Shown here piece after piece: positions 46,208-55,097 of a stretch of DNA of 64,000 nt (position 1 is the stretch's first letter; the number at the start of each line of letters is the position of its first letter). The stretch comes from Moraxella boevrei DSM 14165. Lineage in GTDB: Bacteria > Pseudomonadota > Gammaproteobacteria > Pseudomonadales > Moraxellaceae. The notes under the pieces were generated by a model, which saw nothing but the letters and a program-made list of their open reading frames with translations, made no database searches and was not told the origin of the DNA. Made by a program: the position numbers and the translations under genes. Location of the stretch: NCBI RefSeq assembly GCF_000379845.1, contig NZ_KB903812.1:33066-97065 (forward strand), read 5' to 3'.

Positions 46208-46236
46208 ATTATACAAAACCTGTTTTATTTTGTAAA
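46208..46236 (-). promoter_or_regulatory. Sigma-70 promoter of dps
   Basis: On the minus strand, TTTACA (46236-46231) and TATAAT (46213-46208) are separated by 17 bp, ending 36 bp upstream of the dps start codon. Confidence 0.65.
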
Positions 46237-46287
46237 ATCAATCAAATTTAAAATATGATTTTATTTAACAGAATAATTTATTCTTTA

Positions 46288-46380
46288 CTAGAGCTAGAGC
46301 TAGAGCTAGAGCTAGAGCTAGAGCTAGAGCTAGAGCTAGAGCTAGAGCTAGAGCTAGAGCTAGAGCTAGAGCTAGAGCTA
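46288..46380. repeat. (GAGCTA)15 hexanucleotide tandem repeat
   Basis: Fifteen uninterrupted copies of GAGCTA occupy 46291-46380, preceded by CTA (46288-46290). All copies are identical. The unit contains the self-complementary tetramers AGCT and CTAG, so the array can pair with itself in many registers. It lies within the 282-bp gene-free region 46172-46453, upstream of dps and downstream of the YcxB-like gene stop. Confidence 0.97.
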
Positions 46381-46453
46381 CTATAGCAAATTTTTGCCTA
46401 TTTTAGCAGAAAAAAACTGTTGTTTTTTTGTTGTATTTTACGTCGTATAACCG

Positions 46454-47128
46454 TTATTTTAAATTTGGGTCAGGAAAATATTTATCAGTCGCTTTGTCTT
46501 TTAAATCAAAACCTTGGATACCAACGTGTTCTTGCAAATGATTTCGCAAAGTTCCAATCGGAAATTTTTGTTTTTCAAGGCGTTTTGGGATAATTTGACT
46601 GCCCTGTTGCCCTTCTACATTAAACATCATCACGATAAAATCAGCGGTTTCTTGCCAGTTTGAGATATTTTCCCATTTAATAATTGCCTGTTGCATTTGA
46701 CCGCCACGCACGAGCGGTGAGTTGTAGCCTTTGGGCATTTTTGGCACATTTGTCATCGGCATGGTCATCACCAAACCATGTTGCTGAATGCCAATTTTCA
46801 TGGTTTTCATTTCTTCAGGCATGGATTGACCCGAAATTTGTTTGTCAAATTCTTGTTTGACGTACCATTTTAGTCCATAAGTGCGAGCCAACAAGTAAAT
46901 CACCACGCCGACCAACATCAGCCAAAAAATAATCGTGGAATAACCTTGCAAAAAAATAATCCCTGCCAACGCAATCGCACTGATAATGCCAACAATCACC
47001 CATGTTTTTGTACTAATTCTCGTCAATTGTTGATTATTGCTATCAAATAATTGGGTCTGAGCCTGACGAAATTCTGCATCCGTCAAGTTTAAGTCCACAG
47101 GTTGCAAAGTATAAGGATAAAGTGCCAT
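46454..47128 (-). CDS. YcxB-like membrane protein
   Basis: This 224-residue protein has two adjacent membrane segments (WVIVGIISAIALAGIIFL and IIFWLMLVGVVIYLLA, ~43-82) and a soluble C-terminal half. The domain after the membrane hairpin resembles YcxB-like proteins (HGLVMTMPMTN, IKWENISNWQETADFIVMMF, IIPKRLEK). No function is known for the family. ATG 47128 is the start. Its stop is 74 bp from the hexanucleotide array. Confidence 0.65.
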   Translation of the reverse strand: MALYPYTLQPVDLNLTDAEFRQAQTQLFDSNNQQLTRISTKTWVIVGIISAIALAGIIFLQGYSTIIFWLMLVGVVIYLLARTYGLKWYVKQEFDKQISGQSMPEEMKTMKIGIQQHGLVMTMPMTNVPKMPKGYNSPLVRGGQMQQAIIKWENISNWQETADFIVMMFNVEGQQGSQIIPKRLEKQKFPIGTLRNHLQEHVGIQGFDLKDKATDKYFPDPNLK

Positions 47129-47332
47129 AAAAAACCATTTTTATAATCAAAAACAAGCCTATTATATTACCTTGCTTTTACCAAAAAATAAACCAACACG
47201 CCAAATTTTTTCAAGGTTTTTTGTAAAATGGCAAAAAAATAGAAAAAATTTCGCCAAAAAGATGAAAGTTTGATAAAAAATTGCTATGATGACACTGTTT
47301 TTTAACCGCTATTTTTCTTAAAAGAGATTATC

Positions 47333-48601
47333 ATGATTGACCAAAAACTACTAAGAACTGAACTTGACAGTGTTGCCGAAAGACTTGCCAAACGTGGCTT
47401 GGTATTGGATAAAGCATTTTGGCAAAATGTGGAAAATGAACGAAAAGCCATTCAGGTAAAAACTGAAGAGTTGCAAGCCCAAAAAAATGCTGGGGCAAAA
47501 AAAATTGGCGAAATGAAACGCAACGGCGAAAATACTGATGCGTTCATGCAAGAAATGCAAGCCATTAGCGAGCAGATGAAACAAGCGGAAGACGAGCTAA
47601 AAACGCTTCAAGACAAGATTTTGACGGCAAGCCTTGCGATACCAAACTTGCCAGATGATAGCGTACCAAAGGGGCTAGATGAAAATGATAATGTAGAAAT
47701 CCGCAAATGGGGCGAGCCACGCAAATTTGATTTTGAGATTAAAGACCATGCAGATTTGGGTGAGAATCTGGGCTTGTTGGATTTTGAATTGGCAACGAAA
47801 TTAACAGGTTCACGGTTTAGTGTGTTGAAAGGTCAGTTGGCAAAATTAAACCGTGCTTTGGTCAATTTTATGCTTAGCACGCACATTGATAAAGGCTACA
47901 CCGAGATGTATGTGCCTTATATGGTGAATGCTGATAGCTTGCAAGGAACGGGTCAGTTACCAAAATTTGAAGAAGATTTGTTTAAATTGCGTGGCGATAA
48001 AGAATATTACCTTATCCCCACATCTGAAGTGCCTTTGACCAATACCGTGCGTGATGTGATTTTGGCTGATACAGATTTGCCGATAAAACTTACCGCTCAT
48101 ACGCCATGTTTTCGTAGCGAAGCAGGTTCTGCAGGGCGAGATACACGTGGCTTAATTCGTCAGCACCAGTTTGAAAAGGTAGAAATGGTGCAAATCGTGC
48201 ATCCTGAAAAATCTATGGACGCACTAGAAGAGATGACTACACAAGCGGAATTTATTTTGCAAAGTTTGGGTTTACCGTACCGCACGATTGTTTTGTGTGG
48301 CGGTGATATGGGCTTTGGTGCGGTAAAAACTTATGACATTGAAGTGTGGCTACCAAGCCAAAATACTTACCGTGAGATTTCAAGCTGTTCAAACTGTGGC
48401 GACTTTCAAGCTCGGCGTATGCAGGCTCGTTTTAAAGCTAAAGACAGTAAAAAAACCGAATTGGTGCATACCTTAAACGGCTCGGGGCTTGCGGTGGGGC
48501 GTACTTTGCTTGCGATTATGGAAAATTATCAAAATGCGGATGGCACGATTACTATACCTGAAGTATTGCGTCCGTTTATGGGTTGTGATGTAATTGGTTA
48601 A
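47333..48601 (+). CDS. serS: Seryl-tRNA synthetase
   Basis: This 422-residue class II synthetase charges serine onto tRNA(Ser) and tRNA(Sec). The N-terminal coiled-coil arm (~30-105) is clear. Motif 2 is [20 protein letters not shown] (~260-279) and motif 3 is [19 protein letters not shown] (~380-398). Length is standard. ATG 47333 follows AAAAGAGATTATC. It is monocistronic and convergent with argG. Confidence 0.95.
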   Translation: MIDQKLLRTELDSVAERLAKRGLVLDKAFWQNVENERKAIQVKTEELQAQKNAGAKKIGEMKRNGENTDAFMQEMQAISEQMKQAEDELKTLQDKILTASLAIPNLPDDSVPKGLDENDNVEIRKWGEPRKFDFEIKDHADLGENLGLLDFELATKLTGSRFSVLKGQLAKLNRALVNFMLSTHIDKGYTEMYVPYMVNADSLQGTGQLPKFEEDLFKLRGDKEYYLIPTSEVPLTNTVRDVILADTDLPIKLTAHTPCFRSEAGSAGRDTRGLIRQHQFEKVEMVQIVHPEKSMDALEEMTTQAEFILQSLGLPYRTIVLCGGDMGFGAVKTYDIEVWLPSQNTYREISSCSNCGDFQARRMQARFKAKDSKKTELVHTLNGSGLAVGRTLLAIMENYQNADGTITIPEVLRPFMGCDVIG

Positions 48602-48616
48602 TATGTAAGTAATGAA

Positions 48617-48655
48617 AAAGTGGGTTAGCAAAATGTAACCCACTTTAATTTTTCT
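48617..48655. terminator. Terminator between serS and argG
   Basis: A perfect 11-bp stem (48617-48627 with 48636-48646, AAAGTGGGTTA/TAACCCACTTT) has an 8-nt loop. A T-rich tail follows on the plus strand. Confidence 0.8.
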
Positions 48656-48675
48656 TTAAAAAGCAAACTACACTC

Positions 48676-49896
48676 TTAGCTTAATTTACGCCCTTTTTTT
48701 GCTTCAATCGCAAGGCGTAAGCCATTTAAACGGATAAAGCCTTCTGCGTGTTGTTGGTTATAAGAACCTGCATCGTCTTCAAAGGTTGCGATTTTGCTAT
48801 CAAACAACGATTTTGGCGAATCACGACCCACCACAATCACGTTACCTTTATACAGTTTTAACCGTACCTTACCATCTACGTCTTTTTGGCTTTCATCAAT
48901 CAATGCTTGTAACATTTTGCGTTCAGGACTCCACCAGTAGCCGTTATAGATAATTTTGGCATAACGTGGCATGAGTTCATCTTTTAAATGGGCGACTTCA
49001 CGGTCAAGCGTGATAGACTCAATGGCTCGGTGGGCTTTTAGCATAATCGTGCCTGCAGGCGTTTCATAGCAACCACGAGATTTCATACCCACATAGCGGT
49101 TTTCCACGATGTCAAGACGACCGATACCGTGTTTTCCGCCCAGTTCGTTCAGTTTTATCATCACTTCGTGTGGTTTCATGGTAACGCCATTGACCGCTAC
49201 TACATCGCCTGCTTTGTAGGTTAGTTCTACATATTCAGCTTCATCTGGGGCTTGTTCTGGACTGACTGTCCAACGCCACATGGATTCTTCCGCTTCGGTC
49301 AAAGGGTCTTCTAGTACGCCACCTTCATACGAAATGTGTAGTAAATTTGCGTCCATTGAATAGGGCGATTTTTTGGTACTGTTTGAAAAATCAATCGGAA
49401 TATCATGCTCTTTGGCATAATTCATCAAGGTTTCACGGCTGGTTAAATCCCAAATACGCCATGGTGCAATGGTTTTAAGACTGGGGTCTAACGCATCAAC
49501 ACCAAGCTCAAAACGTACTTGGTCATTGCCCTTACCTGTCGCACCGTGCGAAACAGCATCTGCATTGTGTTCACGAGCAATTTCTGCCAAACGTTTGGCA
49601 ATTAAAGGACGTGCGATGGACGTGCCGAGCAAATATTCGCCTTCATAAATGGCATTGGCACGGAACATGGGAAATACAAAATCACGGGCAAATTCTTCAC
49701 GCAAATCTTCAATGTGAATATGTTTTACGCCCATGGCTTCAGCCTTAGCACGAGCTGGCTCAACTTCTTCACCTTGACCCAAATCGGCAGTAAAGGTGAT
49801 AACTTCGGCGTTATAAGTTTCTTGCAACCATTTTAAAATTACTGATGTGTCCAAACCGCCAGAATAGGCAAGAACGATTTTGTTAATCTCTGACAT
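48676..49896 (-). CDS. argG: Argininosuccinate synthase
   Basis: This 406-residue cytoplasmic enzyme joins citrulline and aspartate in arginine biosynthesis. The N-terminal ATP pyrophosphatase loop is [12 protein letters not shown] (~9-20). [17 protein letters not shown] (~115-131) and the C-terminal [20 protein letters not shown] are family hallmarks. ATG 49896 follows AGGAAAATGT. It is monocistronic. Confidence 0.95.
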   Translation of the reverse strand: MSEINKIVLAYSGGLDTSVILKWLQETYNAEVITFTADLGQGEEVEPARAKAEAMGVKHIHIEDLREEFARDFVFPMFRANAIYEGEYLLGTSIARPLIAKRLAEIAREHNADAVSHGATGKGNDQVRFELGVDALDPSLKTIAPWRIWDLTSRETLMNYAKEHDIPIDFSNSTKKSPYSMDANLLHISYEGGVLEDPLTEAEESMWRWTVSPEQAPDEAEYVELTYKAGDVVAVNGVTMKPHEVMIKLNELGGKHGIGRLDIVENRYVGMKSRGCYETPAGTIMLKAHRAIESITLDREVAHLKDELMPRYAKIIYNGYWWSPERKMLQALIDESQKDVDGKVRLKLYKGNVIVVGRDSPKSLFDSKIATFEDDAGSYNQQHAEGFIRLNGLRLAIEAKKGRKLS

Positions 49897-50104
49897 ACAT
49901 TTTCCTGATTACAGTTAAAGGTACGATGATTGTAACCTAAAATGCCAAAAAGTGTAAGCCAAAACCACAAAAAAATGATAAAAATTATGCGTCATTTATT
50001 TTTTTGCCTTACCCAACAAAAAAATCCCATTTTCTTATGTTGTTTTTGCCTTAAAACTGGTATGATTACCGTTATTTTGCCAACCAAAAACAAGTAAGAC
50101 CATT

Positions 50105-51178
50105 ATGAACCAAAAGTTACAAACAATCACCATCACCGCCCCAGACGACTTTCATATCCACTTGCGTGATAATGATGCCCTAAAAACCACCGTACCACAC
50201 GCATCTGCCAACTTTCGCCGAGTTGTTTGTATGCCAAACCTTGTGCCACCTGTCAAAACCACTGCTGATGCCATGGCTTACCGTGAGCGGATTTTGAGCC
50301 ACGTTCCCAAAGATAGCATTAGCCAGCAGTTTGAGCCATTAATGGTGCTGTATTTAACCGAAACAACCACCCCACAAGACATTGAAGAAGCGGTTAATTC
50401 AGGCACTGTTAAAGCGGTAAAGCTTTACCCTGCAGGAGCGACCACCAACTCTGCTGACGGCGTAACCAATCTAAATAACTGTACGGAAGTATTGGCTAAA
50501 ATGGAAAGTTTGGGCTTACCGTTATTGCTACATGGCGAAGTTACGCATGACCATGTGGATATTTTTGACCGTGAAAAACGCTTTATTGATGAAGTCTTAA
50601 CCCAATTAATTTTTAAATTTCCAAAATTAAAAATCGTCTTTGAACATATCACCACCAGCGATGCGGTAGATTTTGTCTTATCACAAAATAAGAATGTCTG
50701 TGCTACCATCACGCCCCAACATTTGTTGTTTAATCGCAATCATTTACTGGTTGGTGGGCTAAAACCGCATTTTTACTGTTTGCCTGTATTAAAACGCCAA
50801 AGTCATCAAGAAGTTTTGTTAGATGTGGCGACCAGTGGCAATCCAAAATTTTTTGCAGGAACAGATTCTGCCCCACACGCTACCCATAGCAAAGAAAATG
50901 CTTGTGGGTGTGCAGGTTGTTACTCCGCTCCCATTGCCTTATCGCTATACGCTCAAGCCTTTGACAATGTGGGAAAATTGGAAAATTTGGAAAGTTTTAC
51001 CAGTATTCATGGGGCAAAATTTTATGGTTTGCCTGTGAACAGTGATAAAGTTACGTTAGTGCGTGATGCGTGGCAAGTGCCTGATTTTTATGAGTATTTA
51101 AGCGATAAAACCTTAACACCACTCATGGCAGGGCAAATGCTAAATTGGAAAGTATTACCGTTTGGGTTTGCGGTTTAA
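50105..51178 (+). CDS. pyrC: Dihydroorotase (class II)
   Basis: This 357-residue zinc enzyme closes carbamoyl-aspartate to dihydroorotate in pyrimidine synthesis. Zinc ligands are in [11 protein letters not shown] (~15-25). The carboxylated Lys is in [13 protein letters not shown] (~99-111), further ligands are in [18 protein letters not shown] and FEHITTSDA, and the catalytic Asp is in AGTDSAPH. Length matches E. coli PyrC. Start ATG 50105. rnt follows 45 bp later. Confidence 0.94.
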   Translation: MNQKLQTITITAPDDFHIHLRDNDALKTTVPHASANFRRVVCMPNLVPPVKTTADAMAYRERILSHVPKDSISQQFEPLMVLYLTETTTPQDIEEAVNSGTVKAVKLYPAGATTNSADGVTNLNNCTEVLAKMESLGLPLLLHGEVTHDHVDIFDREKRFIDEVLTQLIFKFPKLKIVFEHITTSDAVDFVLSQNKNVCATITPQHLLFNRNHLLVGGLKPHFYCLPVLKRQSHQEVLLDVATSGNPKFFAGTDSAPHATHSKENACGCAGCYSAPIALSLYAQAFDNVGKLENLESFTSIHGAKFYGLPVNSDKVTLVRDAWQVPDFYEYLSDKTLTPLMAGQMLNWKVLPFGFAV

Positions 51179-51223
51179 CCTGATAAAAATGTAAAATAAC
51201 AAGTTTTAATAAAAAGAGCTTAT

Positions 51224-51898
51224 ATGACTGATAAACTATCCCCAATTTCACAACGTTTTCGCCATTATCTGCCTGTGGTGGTGGACGTAGAGACCGCAGG
51301 TTTTAACCCCAAAACCGATGCTTTGCTAGAGATTGCTTGTATTCCAATTCTCATAGATGATAATGGCAAGTTTTATGCAGGCGAAGCGATAAACGCCCAT
51401 CTTGAACCGTTTGAAGGGGCAAATTTGGAAAAGCGAGCCTTAGAGTTTACAGGTATTCGGGTGGATAGTCCGTTAAGACAAGCGATTGCCGAAGATGAAA
51501 AAACCGCCATAAAACGCATTTTTAAACATTTAAAAAACGTTCGTCAAGCGACCCACTGTACCAAATGTATTTTGGTGGGGCATAATGCCCATTTTGATTT
51601 GGGCTTTTTAAATGCGATGATTGACCGCACGCATACCAAAAATCAAAACCAATTTCATCAATTTTCGGTATTAGACACAGTAACGTTATCGGCATTGGCA
51701 TTTGGGCAGACGGTACTAGCAAAGGCATGCCAAGTCGCAGGCGTTGAGTTTAGCGGAAGTGATGCCCATTCAGCTTTATACGATACCCAAAAAACTGCGG
51801 AATTGTTTTGTTATATTTTGAACAATTATCCGATGTTGGCGAGTAGTTTTATCGAACAAGATGATGAAAATAATGAAGAAATGGTTGAAAATGAATAA
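51224..51898 (+). CDS. rnt: Ribonuclease T
   Basis: This 224-residue DEDDh exoribonuclease trims tRNA and other stable RNA 3' ends. Exo I is VVVDVETAGFNPKTDALLEI (~19-38), with the first Asp-Glu pair. Exo II is HNAHFDLGFLNAMIDR (~120-135), and Exo III is SDAHSALYDTQKTAELF (~184-200), with catalytic His and Asp. The basic/aromatic segments match RNase T. Gene order pyrC-rnt is common in gammaproteobacteria. ATG 51224 follows AGAGCTTAT. Confidence 0.93.
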   Translation: MTDKLSPISQRFRHYLPVVVDVETAGFNPKTDALLEIACIPILIDDNGKFYAGEAINAHLEPFEGANLEKRALEFTGIRVDSPLRQAIAEDEKTAIKRIFKHLKNVRQATHCTKCILVGHNAHFDLGFLNAMIDRTHTKNQNQFHQFSVLDTVTLSALAFGQTVLAKACQVAGVEFSGSDAHSALYDTQKTAELFCYILNNYPMLASSFIEQDDENNEEMVENE

Positions 51899-51906
51899 TT
51901 TTTAGC

Positions 51907-52806
51907 ATGACAATCAAAAAATACCATTCCGACAACATTGCCATTTTTGGTCTGATTATCGGTTGCCTAATTTTTGGGGCAGGCGGTGTCATCGTTGCCG
52001 TGTTGCCGATTGGCTCGTATGCGGTAGCTTTTTGGCGATTGCTCGTAGCAGGTGTGATTTTTCTGATTTTAGCCAAAATCTTTCGGCAAAATTTCCCAAA
52101 AAACCGCCGAGCCTTACAGTTTGCCTTGATTTCTGGGGCGTTGTTGGGCTTGGATTTAGCCCTTTGGCACGAAAGCATTCACAGCATCGGCGTGGGTATT
52201 TCCACCTTGCTTAACAGTTTGCAAATTTTCTTTTTGGCATTAATCGGCTATCTGTGGTTTAACGAAAAACAATCCAAACTGCAAATTTATAGTTTAATCT
52301 TGGCGATTTCAGGCGTTGCCTTGATTGGCAGTCCAGAATTTTCTCAAAATAACAAGGCGGTTTGGGGCTTTATTAGCGGAATTTTGTCAGGTGCGATGTT
52401 GGCGGGGTCAATGACCTACATTCGTAAATCGCACCAAGCCGAACAAGCCCAATGTCAGCAAGACGTGGCGATTTTTCCCATGATGTTTTTGGTGAGCATG
52501 GGCGGTGTATTGGCGTTATTGCTACCGATGTTGTGGTTGGATTTTGGTAAAATTTTGCCGATAACTTGGCAACAGGTTGGCTTGATTTTGGCGTATGGAG
52601 CGATTGGGCAATGTTTGGCGTGGGGTTTGATAGCTTATAGCATTCCACGCTTGTCGTTGGCTTTGACAGGCTTGTTATTATTAAGTGAACCTGTGGTTGC
52701 TTTGTTGATTGATTATTTTTATTTACAAAAAGAAATTGTGGGTTTGCAATGGTTTGGGGCGTTTTTGACCATGTTTGCGATTTATTTGGGTTCGGTTAAG
52801 CGTTAA
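51907..52806 (+). CDS. EamA-family DMT transporter
   Basis: This 299-residue inner-membrane protein has ten hydrophobic segments in two EamA repeats. Landmarks are FGAGGVIVAVLPIGSYAVAF in the first repeat, LGLDLALWHESIHSIGVGIS, and LALTGLLLLSEPVVALLIDY in the second. Substrate is unknown; the family exports amino acids, metabolites or drugs. It starts 8 bp after rnt and is probably co-transcribed. Confidence 0.87.
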   Translation: MTIKKYHSDNIAIFGLIIGCLIFGAGGVIVAVLPIGSYAVAFWRLLVAGVIFLILAKIFRQNFPKNRRALQFALISGALLGLDLALWHESIHSIGVGISTLLNSLQIFFLALIGYLWFNEKQSKLQIYSLILAISGVALIGSPEFSQNNKAVWGFISGILSGAMLAGSMTYIRKSHQAEQAQCQQDVAIFPMMFLVSMGGVLALLLPMLWLDFGKILPITWQQVGLILAYGAIGQCLAWGLIAYSIPRLSLALTGLLLLSEPVVALLIDYFYLQKEIVGLQWFGAFLTMFAIYLGSVKR

Positions 52807-52839
52807 TTTTTTAAAATAAATTTGATATATTGGGAAAAA

Positions 52840-53163
52840 ATGAGTGATACATCGCAAGATAAAAGTCTAAATGACGGCATTAAAGCTATGTCATTAATCC
52901 TTCTTAGTTATTTGTCAAGTTTTGCTATATTACTATTTGTTTTTTATCAAAAAAATTAAGTAATATTTTCCAGCCCATTCAAGCATTTACTGTTTAAGTT
53001 CATTTTATTATTTGTCATATGTAAAGTTAGCCAAGAATTAAATTCATATTGCTCTAAAAAATTTCATGGTGGCTATTTAAAATATTGGGATTTTTTCAAT
53101 GATTTTATGCTGTATTTTATACAATCCATAATGTTTGTTATGGTGATAACGCTTTTTATGTAA
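52840..53163 (+). pseudogene. Small membrane protein gene with one in-frame stop
   Basis: ATG 52840, preceded by GGGA, encodes 39 codons including a hydrophobic segment (SLILLSYLSSFAILLFVFY) and ends at TAA 52957-52959. The same frame continues open for 67 more codons to TAA 53161-53163, with two further hydrophobic stretches (KHLLFKFILLFVI and YFIQSIMFVMVITLF). A single point change could join them into a 107-residue, three-segment membrane protein. It may be a decayed gene, or a real 39-residue protein followed by open sequence. No family was recognised. Confidence 0.4.
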
Positions 53164-53166
53164 AAA

Positions 53167-54402
53167 TTAAATTTCCACTGCAAAAATAATAATCAAGGCA
53201 AATACCACCAGAGCTACCACGCCAAGACCCAATTTTTTCAAATAATCATCTTCTTCGGCACGGGTTTCTTTCAACATTTCTGCAGTATTAAACGACTGTT
53301 GTAACTTTTTGGCTTGCTCATGTCCGTGTTCTGCTGATTGATTGAGCCAATATTTACCCTGTTCGGTATCTAACCCAACTAACTCACCGCTGAAATACAG
53401 TTTACTTAACAATTTTTCCGCACGATTGTCGGCTAAAAGGGCTGATTTTTTGAGCCAATCTAGCCCTTGTTCGCTGTTTTTGGCAATGCTCAACGCATCA
53501 TTACCACGGAGCGACCACAACGCCAAGCGTAACATGGCATCGGCAGTATTGGCATGAGCGAATTTTTGCACAATCGCCAACGCTTTTTGATAATGAGCTT
53601 GGGCGGTTGGATTGGCTAAAATCTCAATCGCTTGACGGTAAATCTGCTGATTTTTTGGTGAAATATTCTCTGCCAAATCAATAACTTGCAAATCATTCTC
53701 AAGTTCATTAAAGGTGTCTTTACTGATGGTTTTGGTATGTAGCATAGATTTTTTTTGCTTAAGCAGATTTTCATGGATTTTTGGGTTAGCAAGGGCTTCG
53801 GCGATTTTTGCTTGGCGTTTGGCTTCTTGTTCCGCTTGTTTTTTTGCCAAACGTTCGGCTTGTTGCTCAGCTTGCTGTTTAGCAGATTTGCGTAGCTGAC
53901 TTTTGGTTAGTTGCTGGCTTTTTAGTTGATTTTTGACAAGTGGTTGATATTGAATAGTTTTTTCGATTGGTAGCTCGGTTTTTTGTCGTGTTGAGGGTGT
54001 ATTGTCTGTTGTGATTTGTTGTATTTCACTAATATTTTCTTGTACTTTTTCTAAAACATTAAATTGAGTGCCAAAATTATTTTCAAAATCAGCTGGCAAC
54101 TCGCTTGAAAAATTTTCAATATTATCAATCGCTTGCTCATTTTCAACCATTTCTGCAACATCATCAAAAAGTTGCATACTGACATGACGAAAATCGCCCA
54201 ACGCATAGTCACGGTGCGAAATAATGGTTTTTGGTGGTTGAAATAGATGATTGGCAAATGGATGTTTATCGATGTTTGTTTGCCCTATCACCCACAAATC
54301 GCTCATTTCTGCCAAATTTGCCGTATCCAAGGTATCCATCAACGGATTATCATCATCAGCAATCGGGGCAAAATCAACGTGGTGAGCGGTTGGCGTGGTC
54401 AT
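53167..54402 (-). CDS. Sel1-like repeat protein with C-terminal membrane anchor
   Basis: This 411-residue protein has no signal peptide. Residues ~165-225 form a highly charged helical region built on QAEQQAERLAKKQAEQEAKR. Residues ~255-370 contain tetratricopeptide/Sel1-type helices, including QGLDWLKKSALLADNRAEKL and QGKYWLNQSAEHGHEQAKKL. The last ~22 residues are a single membrane segment (GLGVVALVVFALIIIFAVEI). This makes it a tail-anchored protein with nearly all of its mass in the cytoplasm. Sel1 repeats bind partner proteins; no specific function can be assigned. It is monocistronic, upstream of and divergent from rpoZ. Confidence 0.72.
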   Translation of the reverse strand: MTTPTAHHVDFAPIADDDNPLMDTLDTANLAEMSDLWVIGQTNIDKHPFANHLFQPPKTIISHRDYALGDFRHVSMQLFDDVAEMVENEQAIDNIENFSSELPADFENNFGTQFNVLEKVQENISEIQQITTDNTPSTRQKTELPIEKTIQYQPLVKNQLKSQQLTKSQLRKSAKQQAEQQAERLAKKQAEQEAKRQAKIAEALANPKIHENLLKQKKSMLHTKTISKDTFNELENDLQVIDLAENISPKNQQIYRQAIEILANPTAQAHYQKALAIVQKFAHANTADAMLRLALWSLRGNDALSIAKNSEQGLDWLKKSALLADNRAEKLLSKLYFSGELVGLDTEQGKYWLNQSAEHGHEQAKKLQQSFNTAEMLKETRAEEDDYLKKLGLGVVALVVFALIIIFAVEI

Positions 54403-54571
54403 AAAAAACTCGGTAAAATTTTGGCAAATAAAATAACAGACTTTAAACCGCCTATTTTAGCCCAAATCATGGCGATAGTAAAAAAATTCTGACAAGATGT
54501 CGGTTTTGCATAGCATTTTTAGCAAATCTTTGTTAGAATATCGCTTTTATTTTGTTAACAAAGGTAACATC

Positions 54572-54835
54572 ATGGCACGCGTCACTGTAGAAGATTGTCT
54601 TACAAATATTCATAACCGTTTTGATTTGATTTTGGTGGCAAGCAAACGTGCCCGTCAAGTGGCTCGTGGCGTTGCTGAACCGATGGTGAGTCCAGAGCAT
54701 GATAAACCGACGGTTATCGCTTTGCGTGAGATTGCAGAAGGTTTAGTTACTCGTGATATCTTGAACCAACCAGAACGTGAAAATCCAAAATTTGAACGCA
54801 TGGAACTCAACTTATCAAGCGGTCATGGTTTTTAA
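54572..54835 (+). CDS. rpoZ: RNA polymerase omega subunit
   Basis: This 87-residue subunit helps assemble RNA polymerase and forms one ppGpp site. The family core is [20 protein letters not shown] and [11 protein letters not shown], with [15 protein letters not shown] downstream. ATG 54572 follows AAGGTAACATC; an upstream ATG (54497) would add 25 non-homologous residues and was rejected. It precedes spoT as in many gammaproteobacteria; gmk is not adjacent upstream. A terminator and two further hairpins separate it from spoT. Confidence 0.95.
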   Translation: MARVTVEDCLTNIHNRFDLILVASKRARQVARGVAEPMVSPEHDKPTVIALREIAEGLVTRDILNQPERENPKFERMELNLSSGHGF

Positions 54836-54864
54836 ACAATTGATAACGTTTGTTTAAAAACACC

Positions 54865-54894
54865 AAAAAGTCATCATTTTGATGGCTTTTTTTA
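54865..54894 (+). terminator. Terminator of rpoZ
   Basis: A 12-bp stem with one G-T pair (54865-54876 with 54880-54891) has a 3-nt loop and is followed by seven or more T. It lies 30 bp past the rpoZ stop codon. Confidence 0.8.
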
Positions 54895-54990
54895 TTTTTT
54901 ATCTAAATACCAAACATTAATTTTTTGAATAGTAAAAGCATTGACAGCTTGACAAAATTCATGCTTAAATTAGGATATCTATTTTGTGTG

Positions 54991-55049
54991 ATGGCTGGTT
55001 TTATTCCAGCCATTTTGCCCTATGTCAACTTAAAAAGAAGTTAACATAG
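54991..55049 (+). promoter_or_regulatory. Two successive hairpins in the spoT leader
   Basis: Hairpin 1 is ATGGCTGG/CCAGCCAT (54991-54998 with 55006-55013), followed by TTTTG. Hairpin 2 is CTATGTCAACTT/AAGTTAACATAG (55020-55031 with 55038-55049), with one mismatch. Both lie between the rpoZ terminator and the spoT start. They could be a second terminator, a leader structure or an operator. Confidence 0.45.
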
Positions 55050-55097
55050 CGTTTTATCTTAGCCACGATTTTACACATGATTTTTCAGGGGAAATCT

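Noticed and set aside
46288..46380. CRISPR array
   Set aside because: The repeat unit is six bases with no spacers, so it is a microsatellite. No cas genes are present in the window.
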